DNA from: Nannochloris sp. 'desiccata'
Lineage: Eukaryota; Chlorophyta; Trebouxiophyceae; Chlorellales; Chlorellaceae
DNA: 64,000 bases
Reading direction: 5' to 3'
NCBI GenBank assembly: GCA_019044685.2
Contig: JAGTXX020000015.1
Location: 186,001-250,000, forward strand
Shown: positions 21,501-32,179 of the stretch, in pieces
How positions within the stretch are numbered: the first letter of the stretch is position 1
How the letters are laid out: each line of letters opens with the position of its first letter
The notes under the pieces: generated by a model
Told to the model about the DNA's origin: nothing
The model's database searches: none
The model's input: only the letters and a program-made list of their open reading frames with translations
Position numbers and translations under genes: made by a program

Positions 21501-23095
21501 TCTTTTCTTCTTCCTCTCTGTCTTCCTCCTCTTCGCTATCAAGGAGCTCAACTATATCTATTTCTTTACCACTATCACCATCATCTCCACTATCCTCGCC
21601 AGCAGTACCACCTTCCATTGGCATCTCCTCTTCTTTTTCTTTCTTGCCGTTCCCACCACCACCACCACCGCCGCTGCGGCCGCCCTTATGATCTTCCCCC
21701 AGCTGAGGCTTTCCTCGACCAATTTTCTTTCCAACCCCACCCCCTCCCCCACCAGCCATCTTGGCAATAAATTTTGCCTTTGCAGCATCTTGATCAGTCA
21801 CCAATGTAAACCTTCTTAACAACTTATCCAGCGCTTTATCCTTGTCAGCATCATCGCCTTTCGTTGAAATCACCGTTGGCACCACTTTCACAGGTCGCAA
21901 GTACTCAACAAATTTCATTAATTCATCAAAGGAAGAGTGTTCTGAATAGGGTACTAAATAGACAGTGTGTATCCCTTTCGTAACGACTGGAAATGGTGTT
22001 TTCGCCATGCCATGTACCCACCCAGTGGGCACAAAACCAACATAAGATTCAGCTCCTTTGGCTTGAGCATACTCCGAGGGAACTTTCCAATTAGGTCGGA
22101 AAAACGGCCAAGTCTCGCCGAGAAAGCCCCATGGAACCACATGTACAGGCGTTTCGTGTGGATTTGAGGTGAACATGTCTTCAGGAAGGCCAGGTAGACA
22201 GGACATAATGCCAGATTTTCGATCTGAAATATGAACTCTGAGGGAGCATTTTTTCGAGACGGCTTGAAGAATTCGTTCTTTTCCTATAACATACGTGCTA
22301 ATGAGGAAGAGCCTTCTATGTTTATGTGGTTTCTGTTGTTGCTGACTATCTAGAGAGTGGGGGCGATAAAGTTCAGCAGCCGGTTCTTCATTATCTAGGG
22401 CAGCAGCAGCAGCCGTAGGGGAAGAAGGCTGCAGCTGGGATGCCTGTTTGTCTTCTTGTAAGAGATGATAGATTGTATTAGCAACGTATTCTATACTTTT
22501 TTCTTGAGGTGGAAACACAAATTTTGGGTTAGCATACGTGGTATCTAGGTACACCTCATCAGCTCCTTTAAACTTGGCAAGGTGTGGGCAGCAGAGCATC
22601 TGATCAGCAGAGAACCGAAAGTCGCCCGTGTGAATGACACGCCGGCCGTCTGGGAGGTTGAATAAAAATATAACAGCTCCAGGGCAGTGATTTGCATCTA
22701 TGAGTGTGACTTGGATACCGCTGGGTAGGGTAGTGGGCTTGTTTAAGGGCAGAGAGTGGAACTGTGTAGGTGGAACGCCGAGGATGTGGCCGACCAGATT
22801 TGCAGTTACTTCACTGCAATATATTTTCCCTGCATTCCAGTCGGCTCTGATCCCAGTATAGTGATCTTCAGAATTTTTCAATATGATGAAATGATATTGG
22901 GGTAAAACAATGGACTGAATTGAAAGAGAGCGCATGCCATGTGCTCAGATCACATTATTTACCTGAGTGTGCATGCGTAAGGAAAAATGTGGTGTCGGTG
23001 CCCTCTGGTATTTTAGAGGTATAGTTAAATCCATCCACAAGGAGAATTGCGGCGTTCCCAAGAGAAATGATTTTGTTTTGGGGAATCTGATTCAT
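18535..23095 (-). CDS. LIG6: DNA ligase 6-type protein: SNM1/beta-CASP nuclease fused to ATP-dependent DNA ligase
   Basis: Exon 1 is 23095-22963, the intron 22962-22866, and exon 2 22865-18535, giving 1487 residues. The metallo-beta-lactamase motif HAHSDH (residues 41-46) is completed across the splice junction. ANHCPGAV, HTGDFR and a beta-CASP histidine region (YSEHSSFDEL) follow. A hinge of Gly, acidic and Gln-rich sequence contains a UBA-like helical segment (LTPFQAQQLLKTVDGD) and a consensus PCNA box, QRSILSFF, at residues 597-604. The ligase part has the DNA-binding domain, the adenylation motif EYKYDGVRAQIH with Lys1014 as the AMP acceptor, GLMLKSLD, and the OB-fold with ESWIKLKKDY. Plant LIG6 has this same SNM1-ligase fusion and acts in DNA repair. 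A long acidic insert splits the adenylation domain. The frame is intact throughout. Confidence 0.92.
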
Positions 23096-23938
23096 CTGCT
23101 TAAAAATTAAAAACTCTGCCCGACGCCATGATCAGCTTATTAGTTATATTCTATACAATCAAAATATCTCCAAAGGTGAATTTTGAAAGGAATTTTGTGG
23201 CATTTGATGTGGCTTCTCTTGCTCTTCAACAGGCACGGCAAGCTGGAAAGTGCACACACAAGTGCGAGCCTCGGCAGTGAGTGCAGCCTGGCATGGCTGT
23301 TTGGAAACAGTGGGAACAACGCTCTGGGAACAACTGGGAAACGGGCAGGATCCTCCTTCATTGTGTTCTATATTAATTTAATAATTCTGGGAAACACGGC
23401 GGACCCTTGGGAAACAGGCGATGCCCGCTCTGAGACCAACTTCGTGGCCGTGGTCTTCACCGCAATGAAGCAAGGAATGACAACATACCTCATGCGGCTT
23501 GGTACGCCACCCTAGAAGATAGAGATAGGTTTATATTATGGTGTGTTGCCAAGAGAAGGGGGTTTTTGGCTTCAGAGTCCCTCGGCAGGGGCGCTGGCCT
23601 TCCCTTTACATTTTTGGACTCTTAGGAATTTGTCCACGCATCACCACGGCCGCCTGGCAACAATCAGCCTTAGCTTTGCATACAATTACCGAAGAGTTAA
23701 TTATCCTGCCATTTTCTGCAAGCTAGTCAACAGCTTAATGCTAAACTAGCGTTATTTACATGAGCTGAAATACAGAGTAAAGTACCAAAACTGAAAAAAA
23801 AGGAAAATTATGTAATTTATTATGTGTACCAAACTTGCTACCTGATATATGCTTTGAAAGGAAAAAATAAAGAATATTGTAGCAAGAGAATCATCCTCTG
23901 TAATGCAGCATCATTCATCACCGCACACAACCCCCCGT
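23096..23938. other. Intergenic repeat-containing stretch
   Basis: No conserved coding sequence is seen. The stretch includes one copy of the dispersed GGGAAAC repeat (23291-23585); the rest is AT-rich. Open frames on both strands here belong to the repeat, not to a recognisable protein. Confidence 0.5.
23291..23585 (+). repeat. Dispersed GGGAAAC repeat family, copy 1
   Basis: About 295 bp is shared with 56508-56816 and in part with 60347-60476 and the inverted copy 59500-59629. Landmarks are gcatggctgtttgg, ctgggaacaactgggaaacg, cccttgggaaacaggc and agaagatagagata. The GGGAA(A/C) core recurs inside the unit. I found no terminal inverted repeats, target-site duplication or coding capacity, so the class is unknown. 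Confidence 0.75.
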
Positions 23939-25094
23939 TCACTTTTTCTTGCTATCCGCTCCCTTGATAAACGCCACGTCCTTGCCCAAAGCAATAAGCA
24001 TCTCCATAATCTTCTCCATCTTGTTCTCAAGATCTATTTTGTTGCGATCCATCTTCTCGTCCCTTCATTTTTGTAGCAAATATCTGAACCCACTGAAATA
24101 GGTAATACTAAGGTCAACATCAACAAGATCATGACAGGAGCTATACTTGGATTTATTCCACCAGTGGGTGGTGCGGTAGGTTTCTTAGAGGCACGTACGA
24201 GTAAATTAGGTAAAGATCTTGAGAAGAAGATGGATCGCAACAAAATAGATCTTGAGAACAAGATGATCTATCTTGAGAACAAGTAGATCTTGACAACAAG
24301 ATGATCTATCTTGAGAACAAGACGATCTATTTTGTTGCGATCCATCTTCTTCTCAAGATCTTTACCTAATTTACTCGTACGTGCCTCTAAGAAACCTACC
24401 GCACCACCCACTGGTGGAATAAATCCAAGTATAGCTCCTGTAATGATCTTGTTGATGTTGACCTTAGTATTACCTATTTCAGTGGGTTCAGATATTTGCT
24501 AAAAAAATGAAGGGAGGAGAAGGATGAAATGAGAATGTTTTGAATACAACGCCAAAGTCACAAACAAGTGTCTTGTAGTAGCAGAAGGAATAGCAAGACA
24601 AATATAAAACACCCAAAATACTGCCGCCTCAAAAAACAAAGCACTTACCAGATTCCAGGCACAGTACAGAAACGCTGCGAAACCCGACCCTAAAGCAATA
24701 ATACTGCCACACGTGGGAATATGTGCCGTCCATGAGGATTCTCCATCACTGGCAACCTTTAGCGACTGAAGGTCGACCTGAGTTTTAGTTGAGGGGTCGT
24801 CAATTTTGTGCCGTGAACGTGGCAGTTGGGGTTAGTGCAAACGTTGCCGCCGGCACACACCGATGCGGATGCCATTAGCGCGTGACAGCCATTGAAAAAT
24901 GGAGCCGCATGGACCTACAAGATGAAACAGCAAGCTCATAAAATTAAACAATCGATTCAAGAACAATCTGGGTGCAAAAGAGAAAAACCAGAAAATAGCG
25001 TCTCTCTCACCTTCCCGACGGCTCTAGCTTTTACAGCCACTGCTGCGCCTGTGGCGAGGATGGCAAGGTGGCCGTGGCTCGGCCGGTGCAACAT
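23939..25094 (-). CDS. Unknown small membrane protein gene, interrupted by an inverted duplication
   Basis: Exon 1 is 25094-25011, exon 2 24914-24649, and exon 3 starts at 24498. The N-terminus has a hydrophobic segment (LAILATGAAVAV) and exon 2 a Cys/His cluster (CAGGNVCTNPNCHVHG) plus a membrane helix (CGSIIALGSGFAAFLYC). Exon 3 has a second helix (ITGAILGFIPPVGGAVGFLE) and then a Lys/Glu/Asp-rich coiled coil. The natural C-terminus, KMEKIMEMLIALGKDVAF and onwards to a TGA, lies at about 24061-23939. It is separated from exon 3 by a copy of exon 3 in the opposite orientation (24056-24250). One base also seems to be missing in the A-run near 24807. I do not recognise the family. It was probably one intact gene, split here by a fold-back duplication or assembly chimera. 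Confidence 0.5.
24056..24519. repeat. Palindrome: about 195-bp inverted repeat with 74-nt loop
   Basis: Arm 24056-24250 is the reverse complement of 24325-24519 with only a few mismatches (for example atg/att in the arms). Each arm contains the last exon of the neighbouring membrane-protein gene with its acceptor site. The loop (24251-24324) contains tandem tcttgagaacaagatgatc units. Confidence 0.9.
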
Positions 25095-25650
25095 GATTAT
25101 CTTTGATAACGAAGAGTCGCGAGGAAGAGCGCAAAGAACCTCTGCGGATCTTCCACAGAACCTCCACTCTTCGCTTGGCAATTAAAAGTATTATAAAAAA
25201 AACAAAAGCAAAGGATTCTGGTGAGAGGTGACTAAAGGCTGAAACTGGTTGGCTTGCGCTGATTCAGCGCCGCTGAAGCTCTTTGGGGAAGACTTCGGTA
25301 ACGGGGTGTCGGCTTGGATGACGTGGGGCTATAGGCTTGATGGTTTTTCTGTTCTTACAGCTTTTAACGTTATTCTCTTATCCTGCTATTATTTGTCCTT
25401 GCTTTCTCTTGAATTAATGTATACCCCGCAGTAGGGTGCGTTCTCCGCGCTATATGGCTGTAAATCTCTCTCTCTCTCTATAGCCAGCGTTGATCAGCAA
25501 CGATTTCTAGGGTAAGTTTTTATTTATTTTTTCTTGATATGCTGTTTTTTCTGGCTCTCAGTTTTTACTTGCACTTGTGTATTTTCCCCTCTATATCTCT
25601 GGTTGGCTTGCGCCATCTGAGAATTGCTAGAAAATTCTCATAAACCAGTA
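25095..25650. other. Intergenic, left flank of hAT element
   Basis: The promoter side of the membrane-protein gene, then a CT microsatellite near 25468-25480. The phrase ggttggcttgcgc occurs twice (near 25248 and 25601). No gene is recognised. Confidence 0.4.
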
Positions 25651-26410
25651 GGCTTGGCAATAACGCGAGAAGTGGCTGCGTTACTGCGTTAATAACGCGT
25701 TATCTAACGTGTTATCTAACTCAAATATGTGGCAATAACGCTGAAGCTGCGTTATTGGCGTTATCATTTGCAATTGGCAATTTGCAGTGTTAGATCAATC
25801 ACAGATTACAACTTAAACAGAAATTTTAAGATCTACAGGTCATTTAAATACCCAAGACCCCTTACTCAATCCAATTCAATCACAGATTCAATTAAAGAAT
25901 CGACATTGCCACTGAAATCTTCCCTCCAGTCCCTCCTCTCCAACCACTCGTCGAAGGTCACCGTCGCCATTTTTTCAGCCTTGTCCAAGCTCAGCCTGGT
26001 TCTATTCAGGCGGTAGATCCACCGCATCATAGGCATGCTCTGAGCGGGATTTGATGCAGAAACAGTCTTAGAACACCACTTGCACTTCAAATTGATTTGA
26101 AATTTTTGAGGGGTTGTGCTTGAAGTTGCGACCTTCACGACGTCAAAATGATCCCATACATGGTTAGGATCCTTCTCTAGAGCATTCTTCCTCTTTTTGA
26201 ACAATTTCTGGAGCTCTTTCTGTGCTTCTTCAGCTTCAAATGTTAGAATTGCGTCTGGCATGTTACATGATCTGCACTTTCTGAGCAATAACGCAAACAA
26301 TAACGCATTTACACTATAAATTTAATAACGCAGAGGTCGCGTTAGCGTTAGTTATTAACGTTATTAACCCACTAACTCTCTATCGCGTTATCGTTAGAGC
26401 CCCAAGCCTA
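25651..26410. mobile_element. hAT-superfamily element, 760 bp, with 8-bp target-site duplication
   Basis: The direct repeat TAAACCAG occurs at 25643-25650 and again at 26411-26418, exactly flanking the element. The ends are inverted: left TAGGCTTGGCAATAACGCGA, right (reverse complement) TAGGCTTGG followed, after a short insertion, by ATAACGCGA. Subterminal ataacg/cgttat motifs are repeated many times at both ends. An 8-bp duplication and such short T/CAG-type ends are hallmarks of hAT transposons. The element carries only a BED-finger reading frame and no transposase catalytic domain, so it is non-autonomous. Confidence 0.88.
25866..26300 (-). CDS. BED-type zinc-finger fragment inside the hAT element
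   Basis: This 144-codon frame has a helical, Lys/Glu-rich N-terminus and a BED finger: HVWDHFDVVK, a C-x2-C pair (KCKWC), and distal residues that would hold the remaining ligands. BED fingers form the DNA-binding N-terminus of hAT transposases. No RNase H-like catalytic or dimerisation region follows. It may be expressed as a small DNA-binding protein or simply be a remnant. A methionine start is uncertain; the frame could begin at a later ATG. Confidence 0.45.
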   Translation of the reverse strand: MFALLLRKCRSCNMPDAILTFEAEEAQKELQKLFKKRKNALEKDPNHVWDHFDVVKVATSSTTPQKFQINLKCKWCSKTVSASNPAQSMPMMRWIYRLNRTRLSLDKAEKMATVTFDEWLERRDWREDFSGNVDSLIESVIELD

Positions 26411-26418
26411 TAAACCAG

Positions 26419-26766
26419 CTAATTGCCCTATTTTATTATTGGGAGAGGCTTATTTATTTACCCAACACCGGATCTTCCTTGCTGTGCATGTTCCTTCCAT
26501 TTAAGGTATCTAAACGTTATAATAGAGTGTGGGCCGCAGCTTGAACTTCAAGCCTTGAAGTTTCTCAAAATCTGAGGAGTCTCAAAACTCCAGCAGCGGC
26601 AGCGGCGGCGGCACTTCTTTCATTGATGAGTGGCTTAAAACTAGGACTCCAAGACAGGTAAATTTCAATAAATTAAATAATATAAAGCGGCAGCGCACAT
26701 TAATGCAGCGCACATTCACAATGTTTCCGATCACATCTCTCAAGGTAAATTAGCACAATTTTGCAA
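26419..26766. other. Right flank of hAT element, possible orphan exon
   Basis: Around 26575-26656 one frame reads SSSGSGGGTSFIDEWLKTRT and ends at a good donor (CAG|GTAAAT), which looks like an exon, but I could not connect it to a start or to the next gene. A short direct repeat (gcagcgcacatt) follows. This stretch also contains the promoter of the methyltransferase. Confidence 0.3.
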
Positions 26767-27576
26767 ATGTTTACAGAAATATCTCGCCAATTGCGGCATC
26801 AAGCCTCATCAGATATTCCTTCTTACCCATCATCTTCTAATCAACATATCAATATGCAGATATGGAAGGTGCAATCTCGAACATCTCCACACACCACATC
26901 CCGCTGCTTCACCAGCGGCATCTCAGCTTCTCTCTCCCCACCACCACTACCAACGACACCTACGACACCTATCACTACTACACAGCCTTCTAGACTCGAA
27001 ACTCTTCTCTCCAACGCGAGACTTACACACATGGCACACGACGCCTGGTCTCAAATACTCCGTCCAGGCGACACAGTAGTCGATGCCACTAGTGGCAACG
27101 GCCACGACACCCTCTTTTTAGCTAAAGCAATAGGTCCTTCGGGGCAAATCTATGCCTTTGATCTACAACAAACAGCAATAGAATCTACTATAAGTACAAT
27201 AGAACAAGGTTTATCCCCAGAATCTCGCCCTAAAATGCATTATGTAGCTCAATGCCACAGAAATCTTCAGCACATTGTTGGTACTCATACTGCCCGACTT
27301 GTTGCCTTTAATCTAGGCTACTTGCCTGGCGGAGATAAAAACGTGATTACACGGCAAACGAGTACGCTTGCTGCAATTGAAGCGTCGTTTGAAGTGCTTC
27401 ATCCAGGGGGTTTACTTTCTATTTTAGCGTATACTGGACATGAAGGCGGTCCGGAGGAGTTTTCTGCTGTTGCGGCTTTATTGGAGCAATTACCTCCTAA
27501 ATACTGGGTATCTACGCAGGTGAAGGTGCTGAATAGACCGACTGCCCCAGTATTACTGTTGGCGTGGAAAAAATGA
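26767..27576 (+). CDS. MnmM/YtqB-like SAM-dependent RNA methyltransferase
   Basis: A single exon of 269 codons from the ATG at 26767. About 75 Ser/Thr/Pro-rich residues form a probable organelle-targeting extension. The methyltransferase core then begins, with motif I VVDATSGNGHDTLFLA, acidic motif II (IYAFDLQ), the segment LVAFNLGYLPGGDK, and a closing SILAYTGHEGG. This is the rRNA_methylase/YtqB family. The Bacillus member MnmM methylates 5-aminomethyl-2-thiouridine at the tRNA wobble position, and plant homologues are known. A role in plastid or mitochondrial tRNA modification is inferred from the N-terminal extension. It is a short, intact gene preceded by transposon debris and followed by a poly(T) tract. 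Confidence 0.75.
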   Translation: MFTEISRQLRHQASSDIPSYPSSSNQHINMQIWKVQSRTSPHTTSRCFTSGISASLSPPPLPTTPTTPITTTQPSRLETLLSNARLTHMAHDAWSQILRPGDTVVDATSGNGHDTLFLAKAIGPSGQIYAFDLQQTAIESTISTIEQGLSPESRPKMHYVAQCHRNLQHIVGTHTARLVAFNLGYLPGGDKNVITRQTSTLAAIEASFEVLHPGGLLSILAYTGHEGGPEEFSAVAALLEQLPPKYWVSTQVKVLNRPTAPVLLLAWKK

Positions 27577-27628
27577 TTGTTGGAAGAGAATGATCAAGAA
27601 AGGGGGGCTGCGTTGAGGAAAGTGTGTT

Positions 27629-27665
<37 letters not shown>

Positions 27666-28070
27666 CGGTTCCGTAGCAATTGCTTTTGATTTTTCCTTCA
27701 TCAACCTGGGCTGATTACTTGTTCTTACAATAATAAATCGAGTGTTCGTCACTGTACATTCAAATAACAAAAACAAAAGCCTCTTTGCAGTGCAATTGCG
27801 GTGAGTGTGTATTTAAAATAACTATCGATATCGTCGTCGGAAAACTACTTGTAATAAAAAAAGTGGAATTGATAAATTGTCGTTGCTTTCAGGATTTCAT
27901 TTCATTTTCTTTCAAGTCTGTAACTCCATCGCTACTTAAGTAATAATAATAGTAATTTTACTCATGGCCACTTCTAATAATATTGGCACTGCCCGATGAT
28001 AACCAGCACGATTAGAAGGTTTTTCTCTTCTTTCTCACCGTCACCACCACGGTCACAGCTCCAGCTCAGC
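27577..28070. other. Convergent intergenic region with poly(T) tract
   Basis: Between the convergent 3' ends of the methyltransferase and SNF2 genes. Apart from the T-run at 27632-27665 it is AT-rich and featureless. Confidence 0.5.
27632..27665. repeat. 34-nt poly(T) run
   Basis: An uninterrupted run of 34 T, the longest homopolymer in the window. It could be the A-tail of a minus-strand retroposed sequence or a simple repeat. No matching retroposed gene body was recognised next to it. Confidence 0.8.
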
Positions 28071-31000
28071 CTAGCCGATCAACATGACGTCCTCCTCCTC
28101 CTCTTCTTCTTCATCACTGCTGTCCTCCAGATTCACCTTGAGCAATGCATGCATTTCTGCCAAATTACAATTCACTTCACCTGCACCAGGATTTGCCGCC
28201 ATGGCTGTAGAGGTCATTCGTGCGCTAGGCCCACCGTGCTTTCTTGCAACGAGAGCACGCACCCGTTCCTCAATAGTACCTTGAGAGAACAACCTATGAA
28301 CAGTAACTACCTTCTCTTGGCCCATACGCTGAGAGCGTCCAATTGCCTGTGCTTCTACGGCAGGGTTCAAAAGAGGCTCACAGATAAACACGTGATTGGC
28401 AGCGGTCAAGGTAATTCCAACCGCAGCTGCCCTAGCCCCAAGAAGGAAGACTTTGGTCGGAGGATCGGTCATAAAGAGCTCAATAGCTTCTCCCCTTTTC
28501 TTGGCAGAGGTACTACCATAAATAGCACGAGTAGTAAGCTTCAACCTGTCTAAGTACATAGCAACAGACTTTAGGGTTTCTTCAAACTCAGAAAAGACGA
28601 GGCACTTGGCATTAGGGTCAGCTTCGCGGACTTCTTCAATACAGGCAGCAACGCTTTCTGCTTTGGACTGGAAGAAACGAGTCGCAGGTTCATCTTGCTG
28701 CGTACGATGATTAAAGACAAACTCTCCAGGTACGTTGACGTGATGTCCACCAGCAACCACAGCACGCACATGGTTCATTTTCCTCCTCGCTGTGAGTCCG
28801 ATCATCCTACCGTGTTTGGCCACAGTCTTGAGGGACTCAGGGTTGGCAATCAAGCTCTCGATGGAAGTAGTAGGTGGGCATCCTGCCTTCCTCATAGCTT
28901 TGGCGAGCATTGAATTAAAGTACATGTAAGCTTCGCGACTGACATCCTTCTCATCTTCAACGTCGTCGCCATCAAGCGTACACACAACGTTCTTTTCAAC
29001 CAAAGCTTTAAGTTCCAAGTTTTTCTCACCTTCAATGATACCATCTTTGGTGTAACGGCACATGACAGCACGCATGACGGTAGCAAGCGCGGGTGGGAGA
29101 TGTTTTTGAGCGTCACTGTATCCACCAAGACGTAAAAACTCAAGTTGAGGGCGAAGAGTCTCGGGGTGGCTGTTGCAAGGGGTGCCACTGACAACCCAGC
29201 GATGGGTACTGATGAGAATACCACTCTGCATCATAGAGCCAGCGTTAAGCTGCGCTTCATCGACGACGATACGGTGCCAATAGATGGAGGACAAAGTGGC
29301 GTCCTTTGTTACTTGCTGGGGAGTAGTGATAACAATGTCGGCTGCAGCGATTTGATTGCAATCATTGGTACGATGAGTATCAGTCCATCGAAGAATGCTT
29401 AAGTTTTCGGGCTTTTTGAGCGTTTTTTCAATTTCAATCTCCCACTGACGAATCAAAGAGGTTGGAACCACGACGAGAGTCCCGCCACGAGGCATATTTT
29501 CAGTTTTTGTAAGCATGTAATCAGCAGAATCATAGGCTTTCCAGGGTCTAGCTTCACGCCAGTTCTGAGGAGGAGGATTGAATACGATTCCTGCAAGTAC
29601 AACTGCAGTTTTGCCCATTCCCATCTCCAATGCTTGCCAACCGCCTCCGCCGGTATTTCCCAGAGCAATGCCGGTAGCAGTAGGACTCTTACTGATGTAC
29701 AGCTGGAAGAGAGAAGGAGACATGTAACATTCTACACCAGGTTGGTTGCCAGGAAGGGGTACTTTCAACCACAAGTGGCGAGAGGTACCACCAGGGGCAC
29801 GTTCTTCACGAAGTAAAAAGCTCAGTGCACGTTTCTGGTAGGGTTTCAGCTTTAATGCGATCTTCGCACGGCACTCTGCTTCTACTCCGGCTTCCATAGG
29901 ACGTTCCAAATTCTCAACTCCAGCCATGATCTGATCGAAAATTTTGATATCTACAGCGAAAGGAGGTTCCAGGGTCAATTCGACATCTTTTGCCTCGAGA
30001 TCATTGATCGAATCATCCCAAGCAACATTCAGTGCCTCGAGATCATTTTCGAGAAGCTCACTGCCCTGTAAATGGTCCATAGCTTGCAAAATCTTATCCA
30101 ACCAAATCTGGACAAGTTCATGAGAGCCATCAGGGTATCTCTTCAAAAAGGCAGCTTGAACAAGCACATCTCCTTTGGTACCCTTAAGATCAACAACCAC
30201 CTCACCAAATAATTTCTTATTAGGCACATCTAATCGCCAGTGAACGGAGATATTCAAACGTCCATGCAAATTAAGAAGCTGTTCGAATAGATCATCCCAA
30301 TTGTGAGGATCGTTTTCAGTTGTTTCTTCAAAGACAATCTCACGTTGGGGCGGGTTGGCGCTCAAGGCACCAGAACCACCGCCACTACCAGAAGCAGTAT
30401 TGCCATCAGGGTCAGGCTTGATCCCATCAACACCCATAGATGATGCTCCATTCATAGCACCACGTGCTTGAGCAACAGCAATGCTTTCCATATAATCGTC
30501 AATCAAGTCATCTTGTTTTTTGAAGGCGGCGTTCAACCTCATAGTTGTCATGTAAGGCTGTACTTCCTCATCGTCCCAGTTTTCGAGGACGTTGTACCAA
30601 TGTTCAAGAAGAAACTTACCAACTCTACGAACAGGAAAGGTGATTTGACCTAAAGAAGCCATTTCAGGGCCATCTTTGGGCACTGGAGTGGACCACAATC
30701 GCCAAAGACAATCACGAGTGTCGGAAATTTTTGGAGGAGTAGCAAATCTTCTCTTGAGGATGTTATCCAAGTAGGCCTTGACAAAGTCTTCATGGACAAA
30801 TTTATCAAGGAGTTCATCGACCCCTTCCCAGGTAGTACCACCATCCTCAGCTTTTCCTGGTTTCAATTGACCATCAAAAAGTTGTTTCACAATTCTTTGC
30901 GCTACAAAATTTCTAGAGCGCATTTTCACTGTAGTACCATACCCATCCACGGTCCTGGCCCTGTACTTGTAGAAATGAAACGGGTTACCCATGATCTCTT

Positions 31001-32179
31001 CGTCGACAATTTCCTTGAGTTTGTCAAAGGGAAGCTGTTTTAATATGTCCTCAAGACCTTCGCGAGCGGCATCTTCCCACTCGTGATGGTTGCGAGGATG
31101 AACACCATCATCAGGCTCTTCAGGGCGGGTGTCCACCACCTCCACAACTTCTTCTTCTACTTCTTCTTCTTCAGCAGATACAGTGGTACGACGTGCTGCT
31201 CTACCATTACGACGAGTAGGGATAATCTCCTCGTCAGATTCAGAATCAGAAGAAACAGTATCCTCATCCTCATCGATGGCTCCGTCCTCGAGTAAGAACT
31301 CATCTTCGACTTCTTTGATACGACTTGCGGCACGCTGGACAGCAGCTAAACGGGGGCCACGCTGGCGGGTACGTTTTTTACGTCCTTCTTGGTCTTCCTC
31401 CCCGTAATCAGAAGATGCATCGTCCTCGGCTTGGCCTTCAGCGGCAGCAGCAGCGGCAGGTTCTTCCTCGTCGGAAGAAGCACTGTCTTCTGCCTGAGAA
31501 GCGACTTCAAGACGCTGACTGAGCCTGGATTGTTGGCGAGCTTTAGAAGGTCTACCACGTCCACGACCTTTCGGTGCGCTAGGACCAGGATCAGTGGCCA
31601 GATCGACTTCCTGAGCAGATGGCCCATCGACAAGAGGTGTGGTTGCGGCAACAGCCGCAGCGGGGGAGTTGTTTTTCTCTTTTAAAGCTTGACGAGAAAC
31701 CTTGAGATGCTGCTCGACTTTTTTAGCTACATCGTTGGAGGATAACAGCTTGTTGAGTTCGCTTTTCTGGGCGTTGAGAAGGACTTGCCCAGTGGGGCTC
31801 AACATCTCGTCAGCCCATTTATCTGTCACCTGCAACAAGAGATCAAGGGAAGAGAAAATCAGCAACAAGGTTAGCACATGGTGCAAGTATGATATGCTAC
31901 ATCTTGGATAGTTGCTAAGAAGCAAAAGGGGAAGGTTGGCAGCGCCTAGGTTTCAAAGGAGAAACTCTGCTTTTCAAAATTAACAATTGATTTTGGGACG
32001 CCCAAAATTCAAAAATATCTAGCCAAACTGCATGCAATGTCGCAGCAGTTCGTGTTGCTTACCTTGGAGTATTGATCCACGGTTAGGACAGAGCCCAAGA
32101 AAGCTAAAACGTCTTCATGGCTAGAACTCAGTGACAGTGCGATAGCTTGAGGAGCTACAGCTGAACGTTTGGGAGGCAT
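28071..32179 (-). CDS. SNF2-family helicase-like ATPase (RAD5/RAD16-related, no RING finger)
   Basis: Exon 1 is 32179-32063 (39 codons) and exon 2 31829-28071, giving 1291 residues. The N-terminal 300 residues are acidic and basic low complexity with an AT-hook-like GRGRGRPSKARQQ. The ATPase core starts at LKPYQKRALSFLLREE, with Walker A in LEMGMGKTAVVLAG, the DEAQ box in RIVVDEAQLNAG, and motif III VVSGTPCN. The second RecA lobe has KCLVFSEFEETLKSV and motif VI AIGRSQRMGQEKVVTVHRL. Between the lobes the RAD5/RAD16 class normally carries a RING finger, but no C3HC4 array is visible here. SNF2 ATPases translocate on duplex DNA and remodel chromatin or protein-DNA complexes. The exact subfamily is unresolved. 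The tail is a Ser/Asp/Glu-rich cluster. Confidence 0.85.

Noticed and set aside
23183..23515. A 110-codon plus-strand frame, with related frames at 56446 and 60328
   Set aside because: The frames are shared only because the underlying repeat is shared. Frames differ in length and break at different places, so protein selection is not supported.
27632..27665. Poly(T) as evidence for a processed pseudogene
   Set aside because: There is no gene-like sequence beside it and no target-site duplication, so only the homopolymer is reported.
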